Assembly (NCBI RefSeq): GCF_002078875.1
Contig: NC_034411.1
Location: 3,995,297 to 4,059,296, forward strand
Length of the DNA: 64,000 nucleotides
Direction: 5' to 3'
DNA from: Numida meleagris
Taxonomy: Eukaryota; Chordata; Aves; Galliformes; Numididae
Both the position numbers and the translations under genes were made by a program. The stretch's first letter is position 1; the number at the start of each line of letters is the position of its first letter. Under the pieces are notes generated by a model. It worked only from the letters and a program-made list of their open reading frames with translations. It was not told the origin of the DNA and did no database searches. Positions 1 to 12,652 of this stretch are shown here, piece by piece.

Positions 1-1745
1 TTCTTTCAGAGGACTAATAATTAGCAAATCTTAATTGGAAATTGTGTTGTGGTCTAAGAAAGGAGTCTTTATTTAAACATGATGGTAAGAGCAACCAAGC
101 GGGGAAACAAGTCTTCAGTTTGTATTTCCAAGGCTTCCTGTTCCCTGTTGTCACTATACCTGGTGAATTACTTAACTTCTCAATACCTTCCTTTAATGTT
201 CAGAAAAATGAGAATAACAATGCCTGTCCTGTGAGGAAGAATCCTTTGCAACACTTTTGAGAAATCACAGTGGAAAGGGGCTTTAAAGATGGAAGAAGAT
301 AGTATTTGTGGTTCCAACACTTGGTACCTTCGGAGCCACTTCTGAATTTACATCCTGCCTGTAATTCCTGTGTTCCCCAGAGCACGGTACAGCAACAGTG
401 TTAGTCCAGCCCATCAGTACAGGTGTGTGTCTTGCTCTGGTTGCTGTGCCTATGTAGTGTTTTTCTCCTCGTTGTTAATTATGCAGCATTTCTTCCTGTG
501 TTTAGAGTTCTTTTGGCTGTTTGGTGGGGGCTGTCCCATAGAGCAGCCGATCCTCATGCCAAGGCAGTGAATGCAGTGGTCCTGTAGCCCTCTTTTTGTT
601 TTCTGGGTGTCAGAGTGGGGTGGCATGGTTACTGAGGGACGTACCCTATAGGCTGACAGCTGGGGCCAAAGGCAGAGCCCAAGTCTTGCTCCTTTGGAGT
701 GCTACAGTTTCCTGCAGTAAGGATGTTCAAGCTCAAGAGGACGGCATTTTTACTGCCAGACATGTTTCTGATCTTGGCTTTAAATAGCAACATGTGTTGT
801 CCATCTGGGTGAAGTTAAGGGCTGGTTGCTGTCTCTGTGTAGTCGCAGACCTTTATTCTAGGTGCAATAAAGTGTCTGTAGGCCCAGCCAACGATGTAGG
901 AGCATGCAGCCCGAGGGGAGGGGCTGCTGAGCGCGGATGGGATGGAAGCAGTGTGACACAGGCACTCGGAGCTGAGAGGAGTGGGGCCAAGCGGTGCAGA
1001 GAGATGCACGGCTCCCTGCTGCAGTGCAGCCTGTTAGAAGGGTGTGCTCGGGTTTTGGGTACCCAGATGCTGCCTTAGCTGTATTTATCTCCTATCACAA
1101 AGCAGCTAGGGGGATTGCCTGTAGCTTTTAGTCTTACTAACGTGCAGCTGCTGTTTGGTGATATTTTGTTTCATTGAAACTTGCTGTAGAAATGCTGCTG
1201 GTTCTTGTAGCAGAGTCGGCAGCAGCAATACTGTAAATCTCTAGTATTAGGTGATTGACGACATCCCTGCAATATTTTGCTTTCTGACCAGGCCCCCAAA
1301 AGCACCTTCGCTGTGGCTGATTACTCGATGTTGACCAGATAGAAATTTGACGGATGGCTGTGTCATCCTGAAGGTCGAAGTTCTTGTTCCTAAGAAATCT
1401 CTCCTTTAGAAGTGTTTATGGTTCCAGCAGCATGGCTGGGAGGGGATCGAAGGGACTGCTGGTAGCATGGCATGGGGCACTGAGTGGTGCTGGGCATGTT
1501 TCAGCAGCAGATATGTTTCTGTTGTTGCTGTGATTTGCATCCCAGTAACAAGTTGCTGCTTTGAAGATGGCTTTCCTTTTTTCCTAAGGGCCATTACTGA
1601 AGAAATCCATAGGCAAGATCTAAAAGCCTCTGTGTTCATTGAAAAATTGAGTCTTACATCCTGGTGATAGGGGAAAGCTTTCCTGCAGGTTTTGTCCAAA
1701 GATTGTTTCAGTAATTTGTTCTTTAACACAATTCTTAAGAACATA

Positions 1746-1975
1746 GATTGCTCCAAAAGTAATGTGTCCTATTTATGTCCATGGAAAAAACAGATACAAA
1801 GAGCACAATAATGTTGTTTGGTAGATCTCATTCTCAGCTAGGAAGTACTCTTTTTCAACATAGTCACCACCATCAGCAATTCATTTTTTTGCTAGTGCCA
1901 TGCTACTAACATCTGTCCACCTCTGACATTGTGGGCAAGCATAATAAAATAGGAGGCGTTACTTTTGGAGCAGCC
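1746..1975 (-). mobile_element. Short mariner-family element with both terminal inverted repeats
   Basis: The left end GATTGCTCCAAAAGTAATG and the right end (TTACTTTTGGAGCAGCC) are inverted copies of the same terminus over about 28 bp. Only about 230 bp lie between them. The piece next to the left end matches the 3' end of the larger copies at 9859 and 62907; the sequence next to the right end differs. It has lost any transposase and looks like a small non-autonomous deletion derivative. A TA precedes the left end, as Tc1/mariner insertion requires; the right flank has decayed. Confidence 0.75.
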
Positions 1976-4900
1976 TTCGTAGTTTTCGTTTTAGTAGTCT
2001 CGGATTACAGCAGTGTGGATCCAATTCACAGTCACCTCGCTGAGGTTTCCATATTGTGATTGTCATAAAGTGTCTCTCTTTGAAGTAATGTGGTTGCTGG
2101 CAGAAGGAGATTCAGAGTTGCCCATTTTAATCAAAGCCTTTCATTGCAAATGCAATTTTTAGTTTATTTGGGATGACAAGAGTTTCTCACCACGTGAACT
2201 TCCCAAATGTGGCCCTGAGCAAAGTCACCGTAGCTGCTGAAAGCAGCCAAAAGAATGCAAACAGTGCTCTCTGTCCTGTATGCAGATATAGTCCCTTGTG
2301 CTCAGTGGTGCGTGTGACCTTTTTCCTGAAAAAAGGACTCATTTTTTTTCTTAGGAGACGATTTTATTTTTATTCTTTCTAGTAAAATATTCCATGTATC
2401 TTCACATAGCAGGTCCCTTTTTCCTCTTTTCTTTTTCTATATTCTGAGGATTCCTCATATATAGCAGCTAAGGAAAAGGACAGATATTCCAGAGACGACA
2501 TATGAAAAGAGACACCCACAATTTATATATAAATACACATAAATAGCTTTAAACATAAATAACTTTTGATGTAGCTGTGAGTGGCACGTTTCCTGCTGGA
2601 CGCAGAAATGCAGGTGAAGGGTGCTGCTAGTTGATGAAGAGCAATGCAATTAGTATGTTGGACTCCTTCCTAGCAACTCTGTTTTCAACCCTATAATATT
2701 TTTTCCTTCTGACTGATGTGAAATGATAGCTGGGGGAAGGAAATCAGCTGCATTTTCAGTATCTCTTGCATCCAGATTTTGTGCCTTTGGCTGTAAGGGA
2801 GAACAGTGCCCAACTTTTGACCTAGGGAGAATGTGATGGAATGAGGAAGGATTCAGAGCTGGCAGAAGGTTGCATTAGAATCTTCTAAAGCATGCACTGA
2901 TTTCAGGCAGGCCTGATTTGTGCACCAGCCCCTCACTCTGCTTACAGAAAGGAAGAGCTGCCTCGCTGCTCACAGTTTGCTGCCCCTTCCTTGTGTTTGC
3001 ATTCGGTCTGCTCCTTTGTGAGCTGAATGCCTGGTTGGACATATCATGTTAGCTCACTGCCTTTTTTAAGCCTTTAGAAATACTCACTGTTTCTGAGACA
3101 GCACAGGACCTTCAGCCAGGGATGTCAATCGCAGTATTATATATAAAACATTGTCAATGTTTTTTTCCCATCCTTGACCAACACAGTTGATCTGATTGGG
3201 ACCTGTTTGTTTACTGTCTGATTTTTATCTTTGGGAATTCTCACCTTCTCCCAGCACTCAGGCATCCTGGGATCTCTGCTACCCCACTCAGCAGTGCTGC
3301 ATGTCCTGGGCTTTGGGTAGTTCTTGTCCTTATGAACCTCCCTGGTGCTCTGCAGGACCCTGCCTGGGGCTATTGGCATGGGTACAATGGAACAATCCCA
3401 TTTCCCAAGGGAGTTTCAGCCATTCTGTTCTTCACTGTTCTGTTCCCGCTGGTTCAGTGTTGGGCCCGTCACTGCAAGTGAGGGTACACTTGCAGTGTAG
3501 TATTTCCTATGGTTTGACAACTAGTGAGGAGGAAATTGGGGTGTCTACGCAGCTGTGGAAGGGCTAGCGTCACTAGCATCATCAAAGCGCATGCTGGGCA
3601 AAGCACTGGAAGAAAACCAGAGTGATTTTGTGCATGGAGAAGTCGGAGGGGAAGGCTTTCTTTAAGCTCCTCTGCCGTCATGTGAACGCTTCTAATTTGT
3701 TGCTCCGTGAACGCAGCCCCTTCCAGAGTAATGAAGTTGTAAGCATATCCTCTGAAATTGATTGAAAGCCTAGTTGGCTGTTGAAAGGTATAATCCCACT
3801 TTAAGGACTCTCTCATTTAAAAACATAATCTTATTTTAAGGCTCTTGATATTACCACAGCAATGCTTCCATTTAGGGGGGAGGGAAGAGGAAAAGAATAT
3901 AATTGGAATAAAAAAAGAGCTTACCATCTTCGTAAAACAGATGGTCCTTTCTCTAGCCACACGTAAAATAGTCCTGCTTGTGTGGGGATTTTCATGTAAT
4001 TACAGCTGCCCTTGTAGTTTCCTCTTCTTTTTCTGTCCTTTTTGATTTTCTTCTGAAGAAAAAGGAGCCACATTCTATGTAGAGTCATCCCCCCTGGGAT
4101 TTACAGGTCTGTGGGTCCTGCTGTGCACAGAACTCGCTGACTGTGCATATTCATCTCTGAGGATTTCTTCTCGCTGAAATTCAGCCAGGAAAACCTCTTC
4201 CTGGAAATACCCAATTGTATGTGGATGAAAGTCCTTCCTGGGGTGGGAGCTCAATTCCCTGTAATTAGCACCAAATTGTATGAAATCCTTTTGGTCAGGC
4301 AGTCACCTGGGTTGTGCCTTTAACTGGCTGGAAGAGCACTTGTGGGACTTGCCTATGTGATGAATTACAGCTGTTTCCCAGCTTGGAGGTGACCTGTTCC
4401 CAGTGACTATCAGTACCTCTCCTGCAGTCTGGTGAAGGGTCCGGGGTGCAGAGTGCCTTGATGCCCCAGTGAGTGGACTGAGTGGAGTGCCCTGATGACA
4501 GACCAACATTGCCACCTTCCTCTGAATTCACCCTTCACCCATGTCTCCAGGAGTTTGTGATCTGGGCCTGTTTGGAAGCTGAACCATGTATAAACCTGGA
4601 AGAGGTTTCAGTATACGCTGCCCTTAAGCCTGGGAGCAGTTTCAGAGTATTTGCGTCCATAGAACTGCGTGCGTGCCTCAGCCCATTGCTGAATGGTGTT
4701 TAAATGTATGTTGATGCACATATTTAAGAGCTCAGATAAGTACCTATGCTTTTGTTCAGTGTGGTGCTCCTAAGTCCATTGCACAATTATTTCTTTCAGC
4801 TTCTCCACTTTTCCTCCTGGATTTCCTAGTGTTTGAATACAAGCAAGCAGCAATACAAACCCCCAGCACGTGCCGTATGCTGCACCAAGCATCTCAATGC

Positions 4901-5027
4901 AGACAAGGAGTTTTGCAAGCAGAGTTGCTTTTGGCATTTGTGCAGAGTTCCCTTTCCCTCTTGCTGGCTATAAATCATGATTTATATTGTCCCTTGCTGC
5001 TAGGGATGTACAGACTTTTGGTAGATG

Positions 5028-5178
5028 TTTTGCCCCATCCCTGGAGACATTCAAGGCCAGGCTGGACGTGGCTCTGGGCAGCCTGGTCTAGTGGTTGGCA
5101 ACCCTGCACTCAGCATGGGGGTTGAAACTCGATGATCGTTATGGTCCTTTTCAACCCAGGCCATTCTATGATTCTGTG
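5028..5178 (+). mobile_element. CR1 LINE, 3' end
   Basis: Carries the typical CR1 terminal sequence (CCCTGGAGACATTCAAGGCC... GGCTGGACGTGGCTCTGGGC...) and ends in the tail CCATTCTATGATTCTGTG. About 150 bp of a 5'-truncated copy. Non-coding. Confidence 0.9.
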
Positions 5179-6668
5179 TGGGGCTTGTGGGACAGAGGAG
5201 TTGATCAAGCAATTTGTCAGACCCTTAACTCTGATTTAATAATCTTGCTTAGGGTTTCATCATTTGAATTTCAAATTTTAGCCAAAGAAAAAATGACGTG
5301 GGGGGGTCACACAGCTACTGACCCAGGGCTTTTCTTCCCTAACTCCTCAAGTCCGTCGTGAGGGATTCATTTATGCCAGCTGAGGTTCTTCCCTGTAGCA
5401 GCTTCTTCTTCAGAAGGACAGAGGTGCCTGGAAGGAATAATCCCCAGAATAAAATATTTCTATGAATAGTACTATGCTTTTGTTATCATCAGCCACAAAG
5501 AGATCTTCCTTGGGTGCCTTGAAAATACCTACAAGGGAGAAGGCTAAAACATTTTAAATAATATCTCTTAAATGACAGTCGTTACTAGCAGAACATAACA
5601 TTTCTTCGTAACATTTACATGTTTTGGAACAATATTCACAGTATGGAAGCTGCAAAGGATGGAAAAAAGAAAGGGAGAAATGGCATTGACTGTGTAATTT
5701 ATTTATGAAGAAGAAAGGATTTTTCCTTTGTTTCTTTTTCAGACTTAGAAACAAGCAGCATAATGTGTCTGGCTTTTCCTGGTTTGCTAGGATGGACTTC
5801 AGAAGGCTGAAAAATATTCTTTTGCCATAATATCAACCTTTGAGAAAGTACTTCCTTTGGTGTGTTGCAGAGAGGTTGTGGCATCTCCATCCTATGAGCT
5901 TGGACTTGACCATCTCCTGCGGTGCTGGCCAACCTCAGCCAGTGTGGGACTTTGTGGTCTTACTGAGCTGTATGTAGGCACTGATGTTTCTTCCACATCA
6001 GCGTGGGAAGTGTATAGAATTTTGTGTATAGAAAAGATACAAAAGAACTAAGACGTCACAGGTAAAGGAGCTGTTCTTTTACCTCTTCTGTATGAAAAGG
6101 AAGGCTGTATTCTGATTAAATTCGGATCAAGCTATTGTAGTAGGAGCCTGCAAATGGGGGTAAAAGGAGCTGCCTTTGATAACAAAGGCAGCATCCTGAG
6201 CAGCATTACCATCTGCCACGAGGCTGAAGCATGCACTCATGACCTGCTTGTTTGCTATTGTTCAGTTAGCAAAATGGTGCTGTGCGTCTGCGGTGGGTTC
6301 TGCCATTGAGAAACTGTGACTCTGTGGCACTTTCCCAACCTGCAGCATAGCTGTGCTCTGGGAAAAGCTTTTAGTGAGTTTGTAGAAGGCGTGTTACTGT
6401 AAGTGTTGCCTGGTTAGTGCCCAATGATACTCCAGCTCTGCGAAGTAGCGCCCAGATCTCTGCAAAGCTGGCATGGGTATCATCATTTGTGAACTAATAA
6501 GCATGAGGCGTCCAGATGGCAGAAATAATGTGTGTTTTGTAGCAAAACCTAATGCTAGCTCCTTGTGATAACGCTCTGTTCCTTGAACTTCGTTAGCAAT
6601 TTTCCATTCTAAAATGGTAATAAAGTGAGCGTTTGCTTATTAGTAATGACTGTCAAGCCATTCACCAT

Positions 6669-6691
6669 CATGGAAATATCCTATTTCCATG
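6669..6691. repeat. Short perfect palindrome
   Basis: Two 10-bp arms, CATGGAAATA and TATTTCCATG, flank a 3-bp centre. It lies in an A/T-rich non-repetitive part of the intron. It could be a dimeric transcription-factor site or chance; the sequence alone does not decide. Confidence 0.5.
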
Positions 6692-9600
6692 GCTTTGATA
6701 AATAGCTGCTGGAGCTCATGAATTTTTAATAGTAGTCCTATATTTAGGGGCTTTCAGTTTCTGAGAGAGATAAAAGGCCCTTCGGAGATGGAGTTCTGGA
6801 AGTGCCTTGTCTTCTGCAACTGCTGATACCTATTTAAAGCCAGTGTTGTCTTTCTGATGTATGGTTATTATGGTGGCATTGACTGATACAATTTTTATGC
6901 TGGAGATTAGGCTCTAAGCCTGTCTGTCTTTATAAAGCAAAGCGCGTATCTGCAGAAGACCCTGCTGTGTGCTTTGCTTCATATGCATGTGATGCTTGTT
7001 CACTTTCCCTGATAATCATTGTATAAGACTAAGTGGGTTCATCCTGCTTTATCCTAAGGCTCCTCTAGATAGGGCAGATAAAGGTGGATGTAGTATTGGG
7101 GGTGCGCATACAGATAAATACATGTCTGCACACACATAGACGAGTGTAGCCTCCGTAAGGCCTTTTTAGAGACAGCTAAATGAAACATGTCAGTTCATAT
7201 TTCACTGTCAGCCAGTAAATCAGTACACACACATGAACGTGTGCATGGAGGTGAATGCACCCATCACAGCGTGACTGTGCCCCTGCATGTCAGCTTGCTG
7301 GATTTCAGGTTTTCTGGTGCTCCTCCAGCTGAGTGAGTTCATCAGCAAGTAGGTAGTTAACCAGCGGCCAAACACCGAAGTCTTACGTGTCTTTTCTGCT
7401 TAGAAACCAGCTAGAACAAAGTGATGAGCAAAGGTGAAACCTCTAAGTGAAACGCCAGAGGAAAGTGCAGTGCAGAGCCCAGCATGCTCCAGCTGTTCTG
7501 CAGGTCGGGGCGCAGTCATGTCAGCTGATGGCAGCTCAAAGCAAAGTTGGTGGTGGATTTCCCAAGGAGCTGGGCTCTGATGGCTCACCCTTTCTGGCTG
7601 AGTCCCCCTAAACAGCAGAGAGCTCCTCTAACAAAGGTGCTCTTCTAGACAAAACGAGAAAAAGATTGAAGAACAACACTATGTAGATAAGTGAAAGCAG
7701 ACAGAAGTCTCTTGAGCCTATTCCTGTGAAATTCAAGTTGAGACACTGGGGACAAAGCATCCCTTCTATGTAGGCTGTGCTGGAGAGCCAGAAAGTTCAC
7801 TATTGCTGGTCTCAGCGTTCCATTTCAAAGAAGTATCGTGACAGACTTTCTGCTGCTGTCTGTAGCAGACCACTGAAGTCAGAGATCCTCAGTGCTAGTT
7901 GCTGGAGTGCCATTAGTTCAAGCAGAGCCATGCCGGTTTCCATCAGCAGAGGATGAATGTAGGTCACTGCATCTAGTTCTATCTGGGATCATCTTTGGTT
8001 TTCAGCTGGCTCAAGGTATGGCGTGCCATTACTGAAGACATCTAAATGTTTTCATGTTTTCGATGGTGTTCATGTGATGACCACTCAGATTGTACAGCCA
8101 AAAATGAGATGTGGTTGCTTGTCCCTGCAACAAGTCTGGTTTCATCTTCTCACCAGACGCAAGGTAGAAGCAGTGTAAGGCTGCAGTTGGGAGGCTCAGG
8201 ATTTGCTTAATCTCTGTAAATGGGAGCCCAGACTGTTTTTAGAAAGTGATTTATCGAGCTTCTTGGGACAGCATGCATATCAGTCTTCACTAAAATGGCA
8301 TTTGGCAAGCGCATGATTAATACATGTAATGTGAAGAAAAATGGCCAAATCTCAGCCTGAAGTATGGAAAGAACTAGTGACAGAGTAATTAGGTAACTTA
8401 GAAGCCTCCAAGCTGAGCCTGGATGTGATGAACTTCATGGTGTGGTGGCTGAAGAATGGGATTAAATAGTCCTCCAGCTGTTAGCACTGAGATCTGCTGG
8501 CTGTGCAGGTGGCATGGGAGTTTCGAGGGTCCTTGGTATGTTTGGAGGAGCAGACTGGTATTCAAACATCTGATAAACTGGAGACAAAGATTGAAAAAGA
8601 TTGGATGAAATCCAAAGGGAGCCAGTGAGCATGCTCTTTTTGACATAGAGTTGATACTGTGCATAGGCAGAGTTCACTCTGCCTTGAGGTGACACCGTTT
8701 TGTGTTAGCCCTGTTTTCTACATTGTTCTGATTTGCAAAGAGTTTGTGCTTAATTCCTTCAGATATCTATAAAAACAAAGGAAAGCAACAGCCACCAGGT
8801 GTGGAAGCACAGCAGCAACCCGTGGGAGCTGCAGAGGTTGCTTTGTCGCTTGGAAATCCCTCCTCACCTGCTTTTCCAAAAAGGCTAAGGCTGCAAACTT
8901 CTCTGCAATATGTGCAAACAATTTTTTTTCTTGGGAGTATGCATGGAAATGGATCTATGGATGCCACAAAAATGCCTGTTCATGGGTTAGTGTATGTTCT
9001 TATGGGAATCAGGTCCTCTTCAGATAGGTTTTTGTAGGCTGATGTTGGTGGTCATTTGCTTCAGCAGTGTTGACAATGCTGGGCATGGTGTGCAAGACAG
9101 ATTGCAGCAATCATCTTTTTCATTCAAGTGAATGCTGCTTGTTTACATCCCCAAGAATTTCCTTTTAGTGTACATCCATTAATCCATCAGAGTAAAGGAT
9201 TATTCTAATTTTCCTCTTATAGATGTATTAGTTGTGTTCATCATTTTCACTTTGCAATCTTAGAATGGAAATTTAGTCTCAGTTTTACATGCGAAGAGCA
9301 AAAAGATGGATGTCTGAAGTATGTAACTCACTCTGATTTGCTAAAGGTATTTATTCAAAATGAGCCAGCCTAAGCACGTAAGTGCCTTGCCGATGATAGT
9401 GTTGAGATGGAAAAATGAGACGATAGCTTTGCTTCTGTTTTGACTGAGAGGGGGAAGGGAGCCAGTAGCTTATGTGTCTGGAATGTAAACTTAATGGAGA
9501 AATCTTAATAAATTTTGGGGTCCTATACTTGGAAAAACACGCAATATTTCATCCTGTGCAGATACACTCTGTGGTGGCAAGAAAGTAGCCAGAACAGAAA

Positions 9601-9858
9601 GAAGCACCTCTAAAAGGTTGTTCTGTGAGGTGATCTCATACATCAACCTTGCAGATGTTTACTCTGCAGAGGAACAGGTTCAAAGGCAGATGGAGCGCGC
9701 TCAAACTGCTGGCACCACAGTGAATAAATGACCCTCTGCACTGATGTAACTTGTACCTCAAAGAGCACGTGGAGTGGAGGTAGAGAAGCAGAGAGATGCG
9801 AGGTGGGGGGGCAAAGGCAGAGCCTGTCAGCTCTGAGGAACTGCTGCACGTCTATGTA

Positions 9859-10125
9859 GGTTGCTCCAAAAGTAACGCTTCCTATTTATTTCCGTGGAAA
9901 CTGCAACAGATACAAAAGAGCACGATAACACTATTTGCTAGAGCAAATTCTCAGGTACAAAATACTACTTTTCAACATAGTCACCACCATTAGCTGTGCA
10001 TTTTCACCAGCGATGAACAAGAGCTTGCATGCCATGCTTGTACAAATCTGCACCAGTGGAGGTGACCCACTGCTGCTATCACTACTGCTGAACCACAGCA
10101 CCTCACCGTGCTCACATCCATGGTT
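9859..10125 (-). mobile_element. Mariner-family element, 3' end
   Basis: Starts with the intact terminus GGTTGCTCCAAAAGTAACG, preceded by TA. Read on the minus strand, it continues into the end of a decayed transposase gene. The other copies show the same C-terminal region; the copies at 14074 and 62600 keep an MQALVH-type segment. The 5' part of the element is missing. Confidence 0.82.
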
Positions 10126-10925
10126 TGGACTCCAGGTGCTGGGCTCTGCTGGTGGTCTGGGGTGGTCATGTGTAACATGCAGCCCAGCACAAGAGAGGAC
10201 GGTGGCCCTTGCAGTCACATGGGGCTTTTGTGCCTCGCACACCGGGTTCCTCTACTCTAAGCTGGCCCATCTGTAGAAAGGACAGGACATTTGGCCTCAT
10301 TGTCCAGAATTAATCTCCACATAATGTAAAACACTGATTACATCAAAGTAAGAAAATAGTTAATGGGATGCCTAATGTAAAATAACAAAGAGATTGTAAT
10401 AGCTTTAAGCATTTAGAAATTTGAGGGAGCTTAAGGAGTATTAGAGCTGCTGCGCAGATGCGCTCTGCCAGTTTAAATGCTGAAATTCATTTGTGGGCTT
10501 CAAATCCCTGTGGTGCCAGCATGGGGACGGTGGAGTCTGTGGCAGCTGTGCAGCTGCTCTGGGCCATCCTTGGGGAGTGAAGGCCAGGTGAAATGCAAGG
10601 CAGGCAGTATCCTCCACTTGGATGGAATGACAAGGAGCCACAGTGGAAGGATGGTGTGAACCGCAGGCAGTTTGGGTTCTGAATCATGCAGAAACATCTC
10701 CTCCATTTCAAACCCATGGGCAACTCTGAATCCCTGGGATAAAGCTGTGTTTAAGGCGTAGGTGGTGTTGGAGGGCATTGAAGTGGAAGACACTGTGCTG
10801 AGGGTGTGCTGGAGGAGCTGTGGGTGGGTGAGGCCTGGTGTCTCTGCCTGGGTATGTAGGAGCTGGTGGTGCGAGCAGTGTGGGCTGCGGGGCTGAGGTG
10901 GGTGCTGTAATCTGGGCCTCACGGC

Positions 10926-11375
10926 CAACATTGTTCAAGGTATTGTTCAATATCTTCAGCAGTAATGTGGATGAAGGGATAGAGTCCACACTCAGCAAGT
11001 TTGCTGATGATACAAAGCTGGGAGGAGTGGCTTACACACAGCAGAAGGCTGTGCTGCCATTCAGCCAAGACCTGGACAGGCTGAGAGTTGGGTGGGGAGG
11101 AACCTGATGAGATTCAGTTAGGGCAAGTGTAGGGTCCTACCTGGGGAGGAATAATACATGCACCAGTACAAGTTAGAAGCTGACCTGCTGGAGAGGAGTT
11201 CTGCAGAGGGTTTAGGGGTCGTGGTGGCCAGCAGGTTGGCCATGAGCCCTGGTGGCCAAGAAGACCAATGGTACCCTGGGGTGCATAACAAAGAATGTCG
11301 CTAGCAGGATGAGGGAGGTGATCCTCCCCCTCTGCCCTGATGAGGCCACATCTGTAGTACTGCATCCAAAGTCAT
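10926..11375 (+). pseudogene. CR1 LINE reverse-transcriptase fragment
   Basis: The + strand translates to LFNIFSSNVDEGIESTLSKF followed by ADDTKLGG. This contains the FADDTKL form of the reverse-transcriptase active-site motif. The next about 300 bp match the usual CR1 region after the motif but are broken by frameshifts. No 3' tail is present, so the copy is truncated at both ends. Confidence 0.88.
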
Positions 11376-11576
11376 TTTTGGCTCAAGGCTGTTGCTGACC
11401 CTGTGTCCTCCTTGGATGTAAATGAGGAAGGACAAGGCTGAGACTTTAGCACTCAGTAACCACTAAAAAAAATGTCTGAGCCTCTAGCAAGGAGACAGCT
11501 GAGAGAGTTTCCTTTTATTTGTCTTTTTGTGGGAGGAGATTTTGGTGAAAGGCACAAGAAGAAATAGGCAAAACTG

Positions 11577-11770
11577 GAGCCATAGAGTCATGGTTGGAAA
11601 GACCAAAAGATCATCTAGTCCAACCATCAACCCATGCTCTAGGCCATGTCACTCTGCAACGTCTACCCTTTTCTTGAAAACCTCAAGGGATGGTGACTCC
11701 ACCACCTCCCTAGGCAGCCTGTGCCAATGCTTGTGTGGTTTCCTGCAGTCACAAAGAATTCAAAGGTGTC
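11577..11770 (-). mobile_element. CR1 LINE, 3' end
   Basis: Begins with the inverted tail region (ATAGAGTCATGGTTGGAAAG) and the typical ATCATCTAGTCCAACC sequence, then the GGCAGCCTGTGCCAATGC block. A 5'-truncated minus-strand copy. Confidence 0.87.
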
Positions 11771-12394
11771 ATCCTCTCTTTTGCTTCCAGTTTGAAGGTG
11801 CCAACTTGCTAAAAGTAATACTGCTATACAATTACATCGCAGGGAGATCTGAAGTAATACCTGTCTGTGGAGAAGCACAGCCCTGCCCTATGCAGCTGGG
11901 AACAGTCTCAAAAATACTGCTTCTGATAAAGTTAGCGCTTCTGATACTGGAAGAATTTCTCAGCTTTGAAACACTCCGTGCCTCACTGTGGGAAAGGTAG
12001 TGGTGTCAGCAAGGCGATGAGGATGGTGAAGATCCCCATGACAGTCATAGGCAGATGGATTCTCTGGAACCCTTTTTCAGCCAATACACACAGATGTGTT
12101 GTCATTTTTAAGACCTCTTATCCTATGTGGCTAGTTCAGTGAGTAATTCAGAGCTTGCAATGGACCGTGCTGAAGTATATCCAGACCAATATTTATTATT
12201 TACATAGAGGTAAACCTTGTCTGCTCTAAACTGTCCTTTTTCCTGAATCATAGCCTCCAGCATCATCTCATCGTCTGGCACTGTTGTCCCATGGGCATGC
12301 AGTCCAGGTTCCCTTGCAGAGCCCTTATAGAGGAGCAGCTGTGGGTCATAAGCATTGTTGAGAGGTGAATTGTTTGCATCAGGTCAGCATCCAT

Positions 12395-12542
12395 GTTGTG
12401 CCACGGGACACTGTCCCTGGAGGTGTTCAAGAAATGTTTAGATGTTGTACTAAGGGACGTGGTTTAGTGGGGAAATATTGGTGGTATGTGGTGCTGGATG
12501 ATCTTGGAGGTCTTTTCCAACTTGGTGATCCTAGGATTCTAT
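12395..12542 (+). mobile_element. CR1 LINE, 3' end
   Basis: CCCTGGAGGTGTTCAAGAAA and the CTTGGAGGTCTTTTCCAAC block lead to a tail ending GGATTCTATG. A mariner 3' piece follows directly, with no spacer. Confidence 0.88.
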
Positions 12543-12652
12543 GTTGAAAAATAGTGTTTGGTAGCTGAGAATTTGCTCTATTAAAACAGTGTTGTTGAAC
12601 TCTTTGTTGCAGTTTCCATGGAAATAAAGGAGGCATTACTTTTGGAGCAATG
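12543..12652 (+). mobile_element. Mariner-family element, 3' end
   Basis: About 110 bp with the TAGTGTTTGGTAGCTGAGAA block. It ends in the 3' terminus TTACTTTTGGAGCAATG, followed by TA. It directly abuts the tail of the preceding CR1. Confidence 0.78.

Noticed and set aside
10500..10931. 143-codon minus-strand ORF, rich in Pro, His and Ser
   Set aside because: GC-rich low-complexity translation without a domain. It abuts a CR1 fragment and has no splice or promoter support.
11527..12000. 157-codon plus-strand ORF
   Set aside because: It crosses a minus-strand CR1 piece and is antisense to it, so it is not a gene.
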